Positions 16,270-24,053 of a stretch of 64,000 bases of DNA are shown here, one piece after another. The notes beneath the pieces were generated by a model, which saw nothing but the letters and a program-made list of their open reading frames with translations, made no database searches and was not told the origin of the DNA. Position 1 is the first letter of the stretch; each line of letters begins with the position of its first letter. The stretch is from the NCBI GenBank assembly GCA_002783265.1, contig PFFG01000008.1, positions 16,424-80,423 on the forward strand. Direction: 5' to 3'. The position numbers and the translations under genes are program-made. The stretch comes from Candidatus Gracilibacteria bacterium CG17_big_fil_post_rev_8_21_14_2_50_48_13. Its GTDB lineage: Bacteria > Patescibacteriota > Gracilibacteria > 1-14-2-50-48-13.

Positions 16270-16422
16270 AGCATATATATACTGAATATCTACTGCGCAT
16301 TGTACGGGCATCCGGTGTGTGCGCAAGCGCGGAAAGGAGAGTCTTGCTTGAAATATATCTATCTTGTTTTTTGTTGCTACGCATGCTATAAACGAAGAGT
16401 ACAAATTCTGACTTGCATCATT

Positions 16423-16914
16423 ATGGAAAATAATCGCGAAAAACTTGATGGATTGCCAACGGCGCCGCAGAAAACACCAACCTTTTTTGGTCGACTTCGT
16501 GACACTTTGAGCTCCTTAATGGAACAGATCACGTCAGAACCAGAGGCGAAAGCATCAGCAATGCCTGCCCTTGCCACGCCACCTTCCTTGCAGGAAGATT
16601 TGGGTCGTTCTGCAGAAGAGGATGCGCTGCGTCTTCACGCGCAAACGTCCATTCCAGAGCAGTCAGTGACGAAGAAAAGCCCAAACCTTTTGTTAAAAGA
16701 TATCGAACAGGAGGCTTTGTTGGATGGACTGAAATCAAATAAGATTTCCGATGCGGATGCTCTGGAAATCAGTGCTTCCCACGGTGAAGGTGGGGTAGTG
16801 GGGGGACGATCCATTGCCTACGAGGCGGCAAAAGAAGTTCCTCTTCTGCATACGGAAGGGGAAGCTACAGAGGACGTGGAGAAGGTTGTGCCTTTTCAGC
16901 GCCGTGTTGCCTAA
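16423..16914 (+). CDS. Hypothetical hydrophilic protein
   Basis: A 163-residue, acidic, low-hydrophobicity protein starting MENNREKLDGLPTAPQK. It has a short N-terminal helix (TFFGRLRDTLSSLMEQ) and otherwise disordered-looking sequence rich in Glu, Ala and Ser. I recognise no domain. It diverges from the SLH-protein gene and converges with the gene at 16933, which begins with a similar short amphipathic motif (SFLKAIFGGG). No function is proposed. Confidence 0.55.
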   Translation: MENNREKLDGLPTAPQKTPTFFGRLRDTLSSLMEQITSEPEAKASAMPALATPPSLQEDLGRSAEEDALRLHAQTSIPEQSVTKKSPNLLLKDIEQEALLDGLKSNKISDADALEISASHGEGGVVGGRSIAYEAAKEVPLLHTEGEATEDVEKVVPFQRRVA

Positions 16915-16932
16915 CGCTTTTGTGCGCGTGAA

Positions 16933-17496
16933 CTAGTTCATGGGGAGACGGTCCACACGGTCCGTACTGTCGGGAACGACGATGGGTGGGGCATAGGCGC
17001 TGTCTCTTAGGAGACGGACGCTATTTTCCACAAAGGCCTTTGCCGCATGCGCTTCACGTATATCGGAGGCATCAACAATAAAACCTGGTGTGTCTGAGCG
17101 CGTTGGTCCTGATGTGCGACGGTAGAAGCTGGTGGGGAACAAGTATACGCCAAGTGGATCCAGGTAAATGATTGCGCCTCGTTTAAAATGCATATACACC
17201 GTAAACGAGCTGCCGGGTGCACGCTTCATATCCGCTGCGAGGATCGCGGTTTTTTTTGCCCAGAGCAGATATTCTTTGAGATGCTCCTCTTCTGGGGCTA
17301 TGTCAGGTAAGTCGAGGATACGCTGACGCTTCTCTTCTGTTTGTACAGCAGCAAGGGCGCCACCTCGCAGTTCTGCGCGTAGCTGCTCCGCAGGTTGTAC
17401 CTGGGGCGTTCGATGCGACTGTAGTGCCGGCTTATAGAGAGGCTTCTCCATTTTAGTGGATTTGCCGCCGCCAAATATTGCTTTCAAAAAACTCAT
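16933..17496 (-). CDS. Hypothetical protein
   Basis: A 187-residue protein starting MSFLKAIFGGGKSTKMEKP. The first 55 residues look disordered. The rest is a mixed alpha/beta domain with FTVYMHFKRGAIIYLDPLG and PGFIVDASDIREAHAAKAFV. The stretch GGGKST looks superficially like a P-loop but lacks the context of one. There is no membrane segment. It diverges from the L27 gene with about 200 nt between. Confidence 0.55.
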   Translation of the reverse strand: MSFLKAIFGGGKSTKMEKPLYKPALQSHRTPQVQPAEQLRAELRGGALAAVQTEEKRQRILDLPDIAPEEEHLKEYLLWAKKTAILAADMKRAPGSSFTVYMHFKRGAIIYLDPLGVYLFPTSFYRRTSGPTRSDTPGFIVDASDIREAHAAKAFVENSVRLLRDSAYAPPIVVPDSTDRVDRLPMN

Positions 17497-17628
17497 AATG
17501 TTTTGGTAAAGTACCGCACTCTTCTAGGTCTTTTTTGTTTTTTGTGCAAGAGTGCATCAAAAACCACGGCTGGTAAGAATAGAAATTGATTGCGTAATAT
17601 ATGAGTGGTCTTTTCCCGGAGAATTATC

Positions 17629-17656
17629 TTGCATTTGTTTGCTCTCACCCTATAAT
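17629..17656 (+). promoter_or_regulatory. Sigma-70-type promoter for rpmA
   Basis: TTGCAT (17629-17634) and a perfect TATAAT (17651-17656) are separated by 16 nt. The predicted start site near 17663 leaves a leader of about 35 nt before the L27 ATG. This is the best consensus promoter in the window and sets the pattern (16-nt spacer) seen again before glyS and ileS. Confidence 0.75.
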
Positions 17657-17697
17657 ACACCTCGTATCACACATTTTTCAGTTTCAATCGAGCTCTT

Positions 17698-17973
17698 ATG
17701 TCACACAAGAAAGCAGCAGGATCAACAAAGAACGGACGCGATTCACGCGCTAAGCGCCTTGGAGTCAAGGTGTTTGGAGGTCAGCCCGTTGCGGCGGGAG
17801 ATATTATTGTTCGTCAGCAGGGAAACAAGTTTTTCCCAGGAGCAAATGTCGGACAGGGCCGTGATTTTACGCTCTATGCGGAAACAGACGGTGTTGTCGC
17901 TTTTACAGAAAAGCGCGCAAAGAAATTTGATGGTCGCATTTACCGCGACATGCTTGTGCATGTCCAGCAGTAA
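17698..17973 (+). CDS. rpmA: 50S ribosomal protein L27
   Basis: A 91-residue L27, a large-subunit protein near the peptidyl transferase centre. It has the family core [21 protein letters not shown] and [20 protein letters not shown]. It begins directly MSHKKAAG, so the N-terminus needs no proteolytic trimming of the kind seen in Firmicutes. L21 (rplU), its usual neighbour, is absent upstream. The DUF167 gene overlaps its 3' end by 14 nt, and a tiny membrane-protein gene follows. Confidence 0.97.
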   Translation: MSHKKAAGSTKNGRDSRAKRLGVKVFGGQPVAAGDIIVRQQGNKFFPGANVGQGRDFTLYAETDGVVAFTEKRAKKFDGRIYRDMLVHVQQ

Positions 17974-18271
17974 ATCAGTACCGGTAGACCAGCGTTGCCA
18001 AAGGGCAATTCATGAAAACGGGGTGCGGCATATCCTAGCACAGGTCACGCCGTCATCACCCCGTTTTTTGCTGAAAGAGGCCCGGTTGGAACAGGTGGAT
18101 GATGCGCAGGTGCTGGTGCTTCGTCTAGCTATTACATCCCCACCGGAAGATGGGCGGGCCAACCGTGAAGTCGCTGCACGCCTCGCCCAGTTGTGCGGTG
18201 TTCCACCCAAGACACTTTCCCTACAGTCTGGCCATCAAAGCCGATCTAAACGTTTTTTTCTTTCCCTATGA
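17960..18271 (+). CDS. DUF167 (YggU-type) protein
   Basis: A 103-residue protein with the DUF167 fold signature: a first strand with [28 protein letters not shown] and [20 protein letters not shown] at the end. The function of the family is not settled. The ATG at 17960 overlaps the end of rpmA by 14 nt; the frame is open further upstream only because it runs antiparallel to coding constraint in L27. Its TGA overlaps the ATG of the 29-residue gene that follows. Confidence 0.8.
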   Translation: MSSSKSVPVDQRCQRAIHENGVRHILAQVTPSSPRFLLKEARLEQVDDAQVLVLRLAITSPPEDGRANREVAARLAQLCGVPPKTLSLQSGHQSRSKRFFLSL

Positions 18272-18357
18272 ACAAAGTTTTCCAGCGTATCGTTATTGGA
18301 GTCATTCTCCTGATATTTGTGGGGTCCTCACTGCTCATCTACCTGCCTCGCACCTAA
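18268..18357 (+). CDS. 29-residue single-helix membrane protein
   Basis: A tiny frame starting [15 protein letters not shown] and ending IYLPRT. It is one hydrophobic helix (about residues 8-25) flanked by basic residues inside and a short tail outside. It starts in an ATGA overlap with the DUF167 stop, after TTTCCCT, the same pattern as other starts here, which argues for real translation. It would be the third gene of the rpmA operon. Its TAA overlaps the convergent gene end at 18354. Confidence 0.5.
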   Translation: MNKVFQRIVIGVILLIFVGSSLLIYLPRT

Positions 18358-18806
18358 AGACCGGTTCCTGAACCGATTTTGAAGAGTGTGTCCACAATGG
18401 AGTAAATGATCAGGTACGACATCATGATGGCAATAACGCCAATAAGACTACGGAAGATGCCATTGCGCGCATCGCCGATTTTTTTCTGATCCCCATCAGA
18501 CGTAATGAGGGCGCCCGCATTTTTGAGCAGCATAAAGACGGCATAGATACCCGCCAGGGAGGCAATGAAGCCAGTGACCATACTAATAATGGTTTTGATG
18601 AGTGGCACAATATCACCTTGCTCTGCAATGGTTTCCTGATTGAGCCCCAGAGGGTTTTTTGGTGCGTTGTCCGGCGTAATACTATTAAGAATATTGGTAG
18701 CAGAATCCACTGTATCCTTATCGGCACTGGAAATAGCATGGGCCATAGGCACCGCGCCACAGAGACTCACAGAGAGTAAAAGCAGGGTGAGGAGTTTTTT
18801 TACCAT
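18354..18806 (-). CDS. VirB2/TrbC-like small exported membrane protein 1
   Basis: A 150-residue protein with a signal peptide (MVKKLLTLLLLSVSLCGAVP, cleavage near AHA-I), a polar linker, and two hydrophobic helices at about 78-98 and 120-142 separated by a short basic loop with GDQKKIGDARNGIFRS. This is the layout of VirB2/TrbC-type conjugative pilins, abundant in Patescibacteria, but no VirB4, VirD4 or other secretion gene is in the window. It is third in a three-gene tandem of relatives reading right to left. Its first 7 nt overlap the end of the gene at 18800. Confidence 0.65.
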   Translation of the reverse strand: MVKKLLTLLLLSVSLCGAVPMAHAISSADKDTVDSATNILNSITPDNAPKNPLGLNQETIAEQGDIVPLIKTIISMVTGFIASLAGIYAVFMLLKNAGALITSDGDQKKIGDARNGIFRSLIGVIAIMMSYLIIYSIVDTLFKIGSGTGL

Positions 18807-19219
18807 AAGGTGGTGAGATTAATGTTGAGCACAAGGCGAACGAGCACCCAAGCGCCAGAGACCACAAGCATACCAATGGCCGTGAAGGCAAGAGTTTTGA
18901 CGCCTGTCTCGATTTTCTTTGGGTCGCCTTCGGAGAAAATAATCTGCGCGCCTGCATAGATTGCCATGACGATGGAAAGAAGGCCGAAAAGCCCGAGAAT
19001 AATGGTCATAATCCGCGCTGGCCCTACTTCGACCAAATTCACAGCGCCCGCAGGTCTGCTGGTGACATCTGGTGTAGTGGATGCAGAGGGATTAAAAATA
19101 TTCACATTTGATGGCTGTACAGGCAGGACATCGTTGTTGATTTGTGCCAGTGCGGCCGGGGCAAAGAACAGGCCAAAGGCAATGAGAAATGCTGCAAAGA
19201 TGCGGGAGAGGGCGTTCAT
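18800..19219 (-). CDS. VirB2/TrbC-like small exported membrane protein 2
   Basis: A 139-residue relative of its neighbours, starting MNALSRIFAAFLIAFGLFFA with cleavage near ALA-QI. A Pro/Ser/Thr/Asn-rich linker is followed by two helices around the loop EGDPKKIETGVKTLAFTAIG, which closely matches the DGDQKKI..ARN loop of the protein at 18354. The ATG at 19219 was chosen for the signal peptide. It lies 4 nt from the gene upstream, so the three genes form one operon. Confidence 0.65.
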   Translation of the reverse strand: MNALSRIFAAFLIAFGLFFAPAALAQINNDVLPVQPSNVNIFNPSASTTPDVTSRPAGAVNLVEVGPARIMTIILGLFGLLSIVMAIYAGAQIIFSEGDPKKIETGVKTLAFTAIGMLVVSGAWVLVRLVLNINLTTLW

Positions 19220-19223
19220 AGAC

Positions 19224-19613
19224 TTAGAAAAGGCGAATATTGGACACAATATTGACGATGGCAAAGGAGAGGGTGGCGAGCAGGAGCCCAAGTAGCGCAT
19301 AGAGAATGGTGTTGCGCGCCGACTTGAGTTTTTCGTCGTTCCCGAGAGAAAAAATGAGACTCACTCCTCCTTTAATCACAAAAACGACAGCGACGACGGC
19401 AAAAACGGTCAGGATAGTGCTAATTACCGTGGAGAGAAGGCTGCCAAACTGCGCAGAGGTAGGGCCGTTTACTGTACCAGAGTCCTGGCAACCAATGAGA
19501 ACATTGTCACCACAGGCAATCTCAGGCACTTGCGCCCGTGCGGAGGCAAGAAAGAGAAAACTGCTTCCTGAGAGCAAATAGAGGTACCGCTGTGCTGTTG
19601 TCCAAAAACGCAT
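19224..19613 (-). CDS. VirB2/TrbC-like small exported membrane protein 3
   Basis: A 129-residue protein, first of the tandem. The signal peptide MRFWTTAQRYLYLLSGSSF... is cleaved near ARA-QV. A short cysteine pair (IACGDNVLIGC) in the linker may form a disulfide outside the membrane. Two helices follow around GNDEKLKSARNTILYALLG, homologous to the loop in the other two copies. An in-frame TTG at 19628 is an alternative start, but the ATG at 19613 fits the signal peptide better. Confidence 0.65.
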   Translation of the reverse strand: MRFWTTAQRYLYLLSGSSFLFLASARAQVPEIACGDNVLIGCQDSGTVNGPTSAQFGSLLSTVISTILTVFAVVAVVFVIKGGVSLIFSLGNDEKLKSARNTILYALLGLLLATLSFAIVNIVSNIRLF

Positions 19614-19691
19614 AAGGGTGGGGTTCAAATCATTCCTTGTAGTATACCATCATAGGCGCTATAGTACAACGTGATCAAATACGTTTTCCCT

Positions 19692-21116
19692 ATGAATAGT
19701 ACCTCTTCCGAAATTTTTCGTACCAGTGTGGCCATGTTGGGAGGAGTCATCCGTAGCCTGGGGCGAGGCGGGGACTCAGCACTGACGCGCTCGCTGACAG
19801 AATTGGGCGCGGCGTTTATAGCGGAGCTTGGTGGACTTTTGGACCCGAAAAATGCAGAGGAGGCGCGGATACGGCTGGAGGCTGCATCACAAAAGCTTCT
19901 GTATGGCGGTGTTGCCGCTCTTTCCTTTCATGCAGCGGAGGATGACCTGCAGGAGGAAGGTGAAGAGCAACTGCGGGCATTTTTGGGCTACGTCCGCAAA
20001 CGTGTTCTTGGGCGCAAGAAAGTGGCTATTTTGACCATAACGGCGGGAAACGGACATAAGGCAGCGGCCTATGCCGTGGAGGCGGGGCTCACGGAATATT
20101 TTGGCGGCGACTATCTCGTGACGGTACATGACATTCAGGCGGACATCGGGGCCATTTATGAGTCGGCAGTGAAGCACTCCGCAAGCGTGTATAACTGGTT
20201 TTTTGAGGGGACTAATTCAACCGAAAACTCCCAGATCCTCCATACCATCGGCTACCCAATGTTCGCGAAAAAGCTCGATACAATTTTCTATGAGGAGCAG
20301 CCAGACCTGGTGGTGTCGACCTTTTCTTTTCCGGGCATTCATCACTGGATTAAGAAAACACTCCGGGTGCAAGACCGTCACATTCCTTTTGTCACGGTGA
20401 TTACGGATTCTATTTCCATTCACTTTCTGTGGTATGCGGAGGGAACAGATGCCTATATTGTGGCCAATACAGAAACGCGCGACATTATGGAAAAAAATGG
20501 TGTGCCGCGCGACCGCATGGTGGTACTGGGGTTTCCCGTGCATCCCAAATTCTACCGACCGATTGATGTTGCCCATGAACGCGAGCAGGAGGGGCTTTCT
20601 CCGGATAAACCTCTCTTTCTTGTCTCTGTAGGAACGGGCGGCAGTATGAAGGATGTGGATTTTCTTTCGGACTTTGCAAAAGAATTGGGTGACGAGGCGC
20701 AGTGTGTCGTTATTTTAGGGCGCAATACGGATCTCTTGGAAAAACTGCAGAAAAAACGGTTTGGTCCCAGTGTCAAACTGCTTGGCTGGGTAGGAGATAT
20801 GGATAGATGGATGAAAATGTCTGATGTTATGGTGACCAAGGCGGGAGGCGCCACCGTAATGGAATGTGTGGCGGTGCAGCTGCCCATGCTGATTACTCGC
20901 TCGCTTGCCTGGCAGGAGAGTGGGAATGCGGAGCTCGTGGAGACCTATAATATTGGCACGGTTCTTCCTGATCGCGACGGTATTCTGACGGCACTGCGGG
21001 ATTACGTCAAAAACCCGGACATTGCCCGGGAACAGCGCAAGAATTTTGCCAAACTCCACGCTGAGGACGCAACGCGCAATGTTGCCAATTTTTTGAAGGA
21101 ACAGTTAGGAGATTAA
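19692..21116 (+). CDS. GT28-type glycolipid glycosyltransferase (MGDG synthase/UgtP-like)
   Basis: A 474-residue protein. After an unusual helical N-terminal extension of about 95 residues, the core begins VAILTITAGNGHKAAAYAV, the GxGH lipid-side motif of monogalactosyl- and diglucosyl-diacylglycerol synthases. The C-terminal nucleotide-sugar domain has SVGTGGSMKDVDFL, LGWVGDMDRWMKMSDVMVTK and AGGATVMECVAVQLPML. It should glycosylate diacylglycerol in the inner leaflet. MurG is a relative but has other motifs. The ATG at 19692 follows TTTTCCCT and is preferred over the upstream codon at 19671. Confidence 0.82.
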   Translation: MNSTSSEIFRTSVAMLGGVIRSLGRGGDSALTRSLTELGAAFIAELGGLLDPKNAEEARIRLEAASQKLLYGGVAALSFHAAEDDLQEEGEEQLRAFLGYVRKRVLGRKKVAILTITAGNGHKAAAYAVEAGLTEYFGGDYLVTVHDIQADIGAIYESAVKHSASVYNWFFEGTNSTENSQILHTIGYPMFAKKLDTIFYEEQPDLVVSTFSFPGIHHWIKKTLRVQDRHIPFVTVITDSISIHFLWYAEGTDAYIVANTETRDIMEKNGVPRDRMVVLGFPVHPKFYRPIDVAHEREQEGLSPDKPLFLVSVGTGGSMKDVDFLSDFAKELGDEAQCVVILGRNTDLLEKLQKKRFGPSVKLLGWVGDMDRWMKMSDVMVTKAGGATVMECVAVQLPMLITRSLAWQESGNAELVETYNIGTVLPDRDGILTALRDYVKNPDIAREQRKNFAKLHAEDATRNVANFLKEQLGD

Positions 21117-21448
21117 GGCAGAAGAAGATTGAGGAGCTTGCTGGCCTTTTGTAACCATGCATGGGGGACTGTATCCTGTGTTGAGAATCCTCTTGTTTTC
21201 CAGTCGATGCTGCGGATCTGGTCCAGAAGAACGACACCATGCACTGAGCAGGATTTTGGTAGAGTGAGTTCAAAGGGGTAGCCCTTTTGCTTTGTTGTAA
21301 TGGGGCAGGCAAGCATGAGCCCTGTTTTTTGATTGTAGATCGTCGGGCTGATCACCAGTGCTGGTCTTTTTCCTCGCTGCTCACTGCCGCGTGTTGGCGA
21401 AAAATTGAGCAGAAGAATATCGCCCTGTTGTGGGAATTTTATTGCCAT
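21113..21448 (-). CDS. mazF: MazF/PemK-type endoribonuclease toxin
   Basis: A 111-residue toxin of the MazF family, with the N-terminal QQGDILLLNFSPTRGSEQRG and KRPALVISPTIYN and the later CPITTKQKGYPFEL and LLDQIRSIDWK. MazF proteins cleave single-stranded mRNA at short sites. Its start overlaps the end of mazE by 10 nt, the usual order of antitoxin then toxin. Its stop overlaps the end of the convergent glycosyltransferase gene by 4 nt. The catalytic Arg and Thr regions appear intact, so it is probably active. Confidence 0.92.
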   Translation of the reverse strand: MAIKFPQQGDILLLNFSPTRGSEQRGKRPALVISPTIYNQKTGLMLACPITTKQKGYPFELTLPKSCSVHGVVLLDQIRSIDWKTRGFSTQDTVPHAWLQKASKLLNLLLP

Positions 21449-21690
21449 GACTTTGCTTCACGGGTTGTGTCTTCACCCCAGTCTTCCAGGTGGTGTATTT
21501 GCTCCGGCTTGAGAGTGTCTAGCAGATGTACGAGTGTTTGCTCCTTGCTGCGTTGTTTTTCCACAACTAAAGTATCTTGCGTAACTTTCAGATCAACGGT
21601 GCTGTTTTGGCTCAAGCCTAACTCTTCTGCGAGGACTTTAGGTATGCGAAGGGCGAGGCTGTTTCCCCATTTCGTGATGGTTGCTTTCAT
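21439..21690 (-). CDS. mazE: MazE-type antitoxin (AbrB/SpoVT fold)
   Basis: An 83-residue antitoxin. The N-terminal swapped-hairpin DNA-binding domain reads KATITKWGNSLALRIPK, a textbook MazE start, and continues VLAEELGLSQNSTVDLKV. The acidic C-terminal tail (EDWGEDTTREAKSWQ) should block MazF. The ATG at 21690 gives the exact family N-terminus; the frame is open further upstream but the residues there look non-coding. It is likely to autorepress the mazEF promoter upstream. Confidence 0.92.
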   Translation of the reverse strand: MKATITKWGNSLALRIPKVLAEELGLSQNSTVDLKVTQDTLVVEKQRSKEQTLVHLLDTLKPEQIHHLEDWGEDTTREAKSWQ

Positions 21691-21830
21691 CGCGTAGGAT
21701 TCTGAGATAGATAACATGAGTATACAAAGTAGATACAAATACGGCAAGAGCCAGCACAAAACTATAAAAATTCCAGGAAAACTTGGCAACCCGTCGTGCG
21801 ATTTTCCTGCTGTCCGTGCCAAACAACAGG

Positions 21831-21857
21831 TTTACAGGAAAAATAGCTTGCTATAGC
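21831..21857 (+). promoter_or_regulatory. Candidate promoter for rpsB-tsf operon
   Basis: TTTACA (21831-21836) and TATAGC (21852-21857) are spaced by 15 nt. The predicted start near 21864 gives a leader of about 70 nt before the chosen rpsB ATG. It is moderately good, and the spacing is one base short of the others in the window. Confidence 0.4.
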
Positions 21858-21887
21858 GAAAAAAATCCATAGGATATGTTCATGCTA

Positions 21888-21902
21888 GGCGGAAATTCCG
21901 CC
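21888..21902 (+). promoter_or_regulatory. Perfect hairpin in rpsB leader
   Basis: GGCGGAA and TTCCGCC form a 7-bp perfect inverted repeat with a single central base, 34 nt before the rpsB ATG at 21936. In other bacteria S2 represses its own rpsB-tsf mRNA through a leader structure, so this is a candidate autoregulatory element. It would be coding if translation began at the in-frame ATG at 21876. Confidence 0.35.
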
Positions 21903-21935
21903 ATTTCTACATTTGTTTCACCGATCCCCCGGCGT

Positions 21936-22658
21936 ATGAAGGAAGTTAAAATTCAAGAACTATTCGCGAACGCAGTACAATTTGGACACCGTAAGTCTAA
22001 ATGGAACCCAAAGATGAAGAAGTTTATCTTTGCTGAGAAAAATGGTGTGCATGTTCTCGACCTCGAGAAGACAAAGGCACACCTGGAAAAAGCTTGTACC
22101 TTCCTTGCCGCTGCTGCAGCTTCTGGAAAGAAGATTCTGTTCGTTGGAACAAAGCCACAGGTAACGCCTATTATTTCTGCAATGGCAAAGGAGTTGAATG
22201 CTCCTTATATCAGCCGAAAGTGGCCAGCAGGATTGCTCACAAACTACGAAGTATTTAAGGAACGCATTGCGCACCTCTCCAACTTGAAGGCAGAACGCGA
22301 TGAAGGAATCTGGGAATCGAAGTATACCAAGAAGGAAATCTCCATGTTCTTGAAGGAAATTGAAAAACTGGAGAAGACGCTTGGAGGAGTTGAGGCGATG
22401 CGTGGCACACCTGATGTGATTTTTGTCGTCGACCCTATGAAGGATGGTCTTGCTATTAAGGAAGCAAATATCTGCAAAATTCCTGTGGTAGCTATGGTGG
22501 ATACCAACGCGAGCCCTGACGGTGTCGATTACATCATCCCTGCGAACGACGATGCGGTTCGTTCCCTCAAGTACGTGCTTGGGCATGTACAGGAAGCATG
22601 TTCTGTGAAAATGGTGAAACAGGACAACGTGAAAAAGATGGAGGAAGTCGCTGCGTAA
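21936..22658 (+). CDS. rpsB: 30S ribosomal protein S2
   Basis: A 240-residue S2. Family features run in order: QELFANAVQFGHRKSKWNPK, MKKFIFAEKNGVHVLDLEKT, KKILFVGTKPQ, PYISRKWPAGLLTNYEVFKE, PDVIFVVDPMKDGLAIKEA and MVDTNASPDGVDYIIPANDD. The ATG at 21936 gives the normal S2 start; in-frame ATGs at 21876 and 21882 would add about 20 residues with no S2 similarity. It is followed 46 nt later by tsf, the classic pairing. Confidence 0.96.
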   Translation: MKEVKIQELFANAVQFGHRKSKWNPKMKKFIFAEKNGVHVLDLEKTKAHLEKACTFLAAAAASGKKILFVGTKPQVTPIISAMAKELNAPYISRKWPAGLLTNYEVFKERIAHLSNLKAERDEGIWESKYTKKEISMFLKEIEKLEKTLGGVEAMRGTPDVIFVVDPMKDGLAIKEANICKIPVVAMVDTNASPDGVDYIIPANDDAVRSLKYVLGHVQEACSVKMVKQDNVKKMEEVAA

Positions 22659-22704
22659 GCGCACGTCACGGTTTGGCTTGATATATATTTAGAACAATTC
22701 AATC

Positions 22705-23475
22705 ATGGAAATTTCAGCAAAAGTTGTTATGGATCTCCGCGCCAAGACAGGCGTGAGTATGATGGCATGTAAAAAGGCACTTGTAGAAGCGGGTGGCGAC
22801 GAGGTAAAGGCCATTGAGATTCTTCGCAAGTCTGGTGAGGCAAAGGCGCTTTCCAAGGCAGATCGTGACACGACGGAAGGTGTTGTGTTCGCAGATATTC
22901 GTGGAAACAAGGGAGTTCTTGTGGAGCTTCGTTGTGAGACGGACTTTGTGGCGCGCAATGAAGATTTTGTTGCAACGGCAAAGGCTATTGCAGAAGCAGC
23001 GCACACAGGAGGTGTTGCGGCAGCGGAAGCGACGGCAGATGAGGCGATTAAGGCAGCTGTTGTCAAGCTTGGTGAAAACATTCAGCTTGGTGGCGTGAAG
23101 ATGATTGAAGGCGACAGCCTTGGATTCTACATCCACGCTAATAATAAGACCGGTGCAATTGTTGCCATGACGAGCGGCAATGAGCAGCTTGGACGCGACT
23201 TGTCGATGCAGGCGGTGGCGGCACACCCTGAGGTGGTAAACCCAGAGGATGTGGATAGCGCTCTTGTGGAGTCTGAAATGGCTATTGAAAAAGAAAAGCT
23301 CCTCAAGGAAGGAAAGCCAGAGCAGATTTTAGAGAAGATTTTGGAAGGAAAAGTACGCAAGTTCCGAGAGGAGCGCGCGATGCTGACCCAGGATTTCATT
23401 AAGGATCCTTCAAAGAAGGTGCGCGATGTTTTAGGTGGCGCGACGGTAACGGGCTTCGTGAAGTTCGCGATCTAA
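22705..23475 (+). CDS. tsf: Elongation factor Ts
   Basis: A 256-residue EF-Ts, the nucleotide exchange factor for EF-Tu. The N-terminal UBA-type helix has VVMDLRAKTGVSMMACKKAL and the catalytic region has ELRCETDFVARNEDF. It is shorter than the E. coli protein, with one core subdomain and a C-terminal helical module (LTQDFIKDPSKKVRDVL). Its TAA overlaps the ATG of the methyltransferase gene (TAATG), so the downstream genes are tightly coupled to translation-factor synthesis. Confidence 0.96.
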   Translation: MEISAKVVMDLRAKTGVSMMACKKALVEAGGDEVKAIEILRKSGEAKALSKADRDTTEGVVFADIRGNKGVLVELRCETDFVARNEDFVATAKAIAEAAHTGGVAAAEATADEAIKAAVVKLGENIQLGGVKMIEGDSLGFYIHANNKTGAIVAMTSGNEQLGRDLSMQAVAAHPEVVNPEDVDSALVESEMAIEKEKLLKEGKPEQILEKILEGKVRKFREERAMLTQDFIKDPSKKVRDVLGGATVTGFVKFAI

Positions 23476-24053
23476 TGTGGTACGGTGCCCGCAAACAAGA
23501 GTTTTTGGCGCTTGCCAATCTGGCGATTGCGACCCGTCAGCGAAAAATACCCTGTGTCTCTCCGGAGAACGGGTATTTTTTGACGCAGATGGTGCGGGTG
23601 CGCGGGGCGCTGCGGGTGCTGGAAATCGGCACGGCAACGGGGGTTTCTACCTTGTATTTGCAGAAGGGCATGGGGGCAGAAGGGGCCATTGATACACTAG
23701 AGCGGCAGGCATCTGCGGCGGCGGAAGCACGAGAGAATTTCGCCCGGTTCGGCGATGCGGCGCGCATTCGATTGTTTGAAGGGGATGCCTTAACTCTGCT
23801 GCGAGAAGAGCCGATGCTTGCAGGCCCCTATGATTTGGTGTTTATTGATGCGATGAAACGTGAGTACGGAGAATATGTGGAAGCGGTGCGCGGGCGACTT
23901 GCCCCCGGTGGCGTCATTCTTTGCGATGATGTGATTGCCTTTGGCGACAAAATGACCTCTTTGTGGGCCCTCATGGAAGAAGGGGATCTGCCCGGCACCA
24001 TTATTCCGACGGATCCAGAGGATGGGATTCTGCTCTTAACGCCAGAGGTATGA
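23475..24053 (+). CDS. Class I SAM-dependent O-methyltransferase (family 3)
   Basis: A 192-residue methyltransferase with the SAM-binding motif I VLEIGTATGVSTLYLQ, an acidic residue after strand two (DTLER) and motif DLVFIDAMKREYGEY, followed by GGVILCDDV. This is the pattern of the COMT-like family 3, which includes TrmR-type tRNA methyltransferases as well as small-molecule enzymes. Its place between tsf and a carboxypeptidase does not decide the substrate. It starts in a TAATG overlap and ends in an ATGA overlap. Confidence 0.85.
   Translation: MWYGARKQEFLALANLAIATRQRKIPCVSPENGYFLTQMVRVRGALRVLEIGTATGVSTLYLQKGMGAEGAIDTLERQASAAAEARENFARFGDAARIRLFEGDALTLLREEPMLAGPYDLVFIDAMKREYGEYVEAVRGRLAPGGVILCDDVIAFGDKMTSLWALMEEGDLPGTIIPTDPEDGILLLTPEV

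Noticed and set aside
16933..17496. P-loop ATPase (GGGKST near the N-terminus)
   Set aside because: The stretch lacks the preceding beta strand and the usual GxxxxGK(S/T) spacing, and there is no Walker B.
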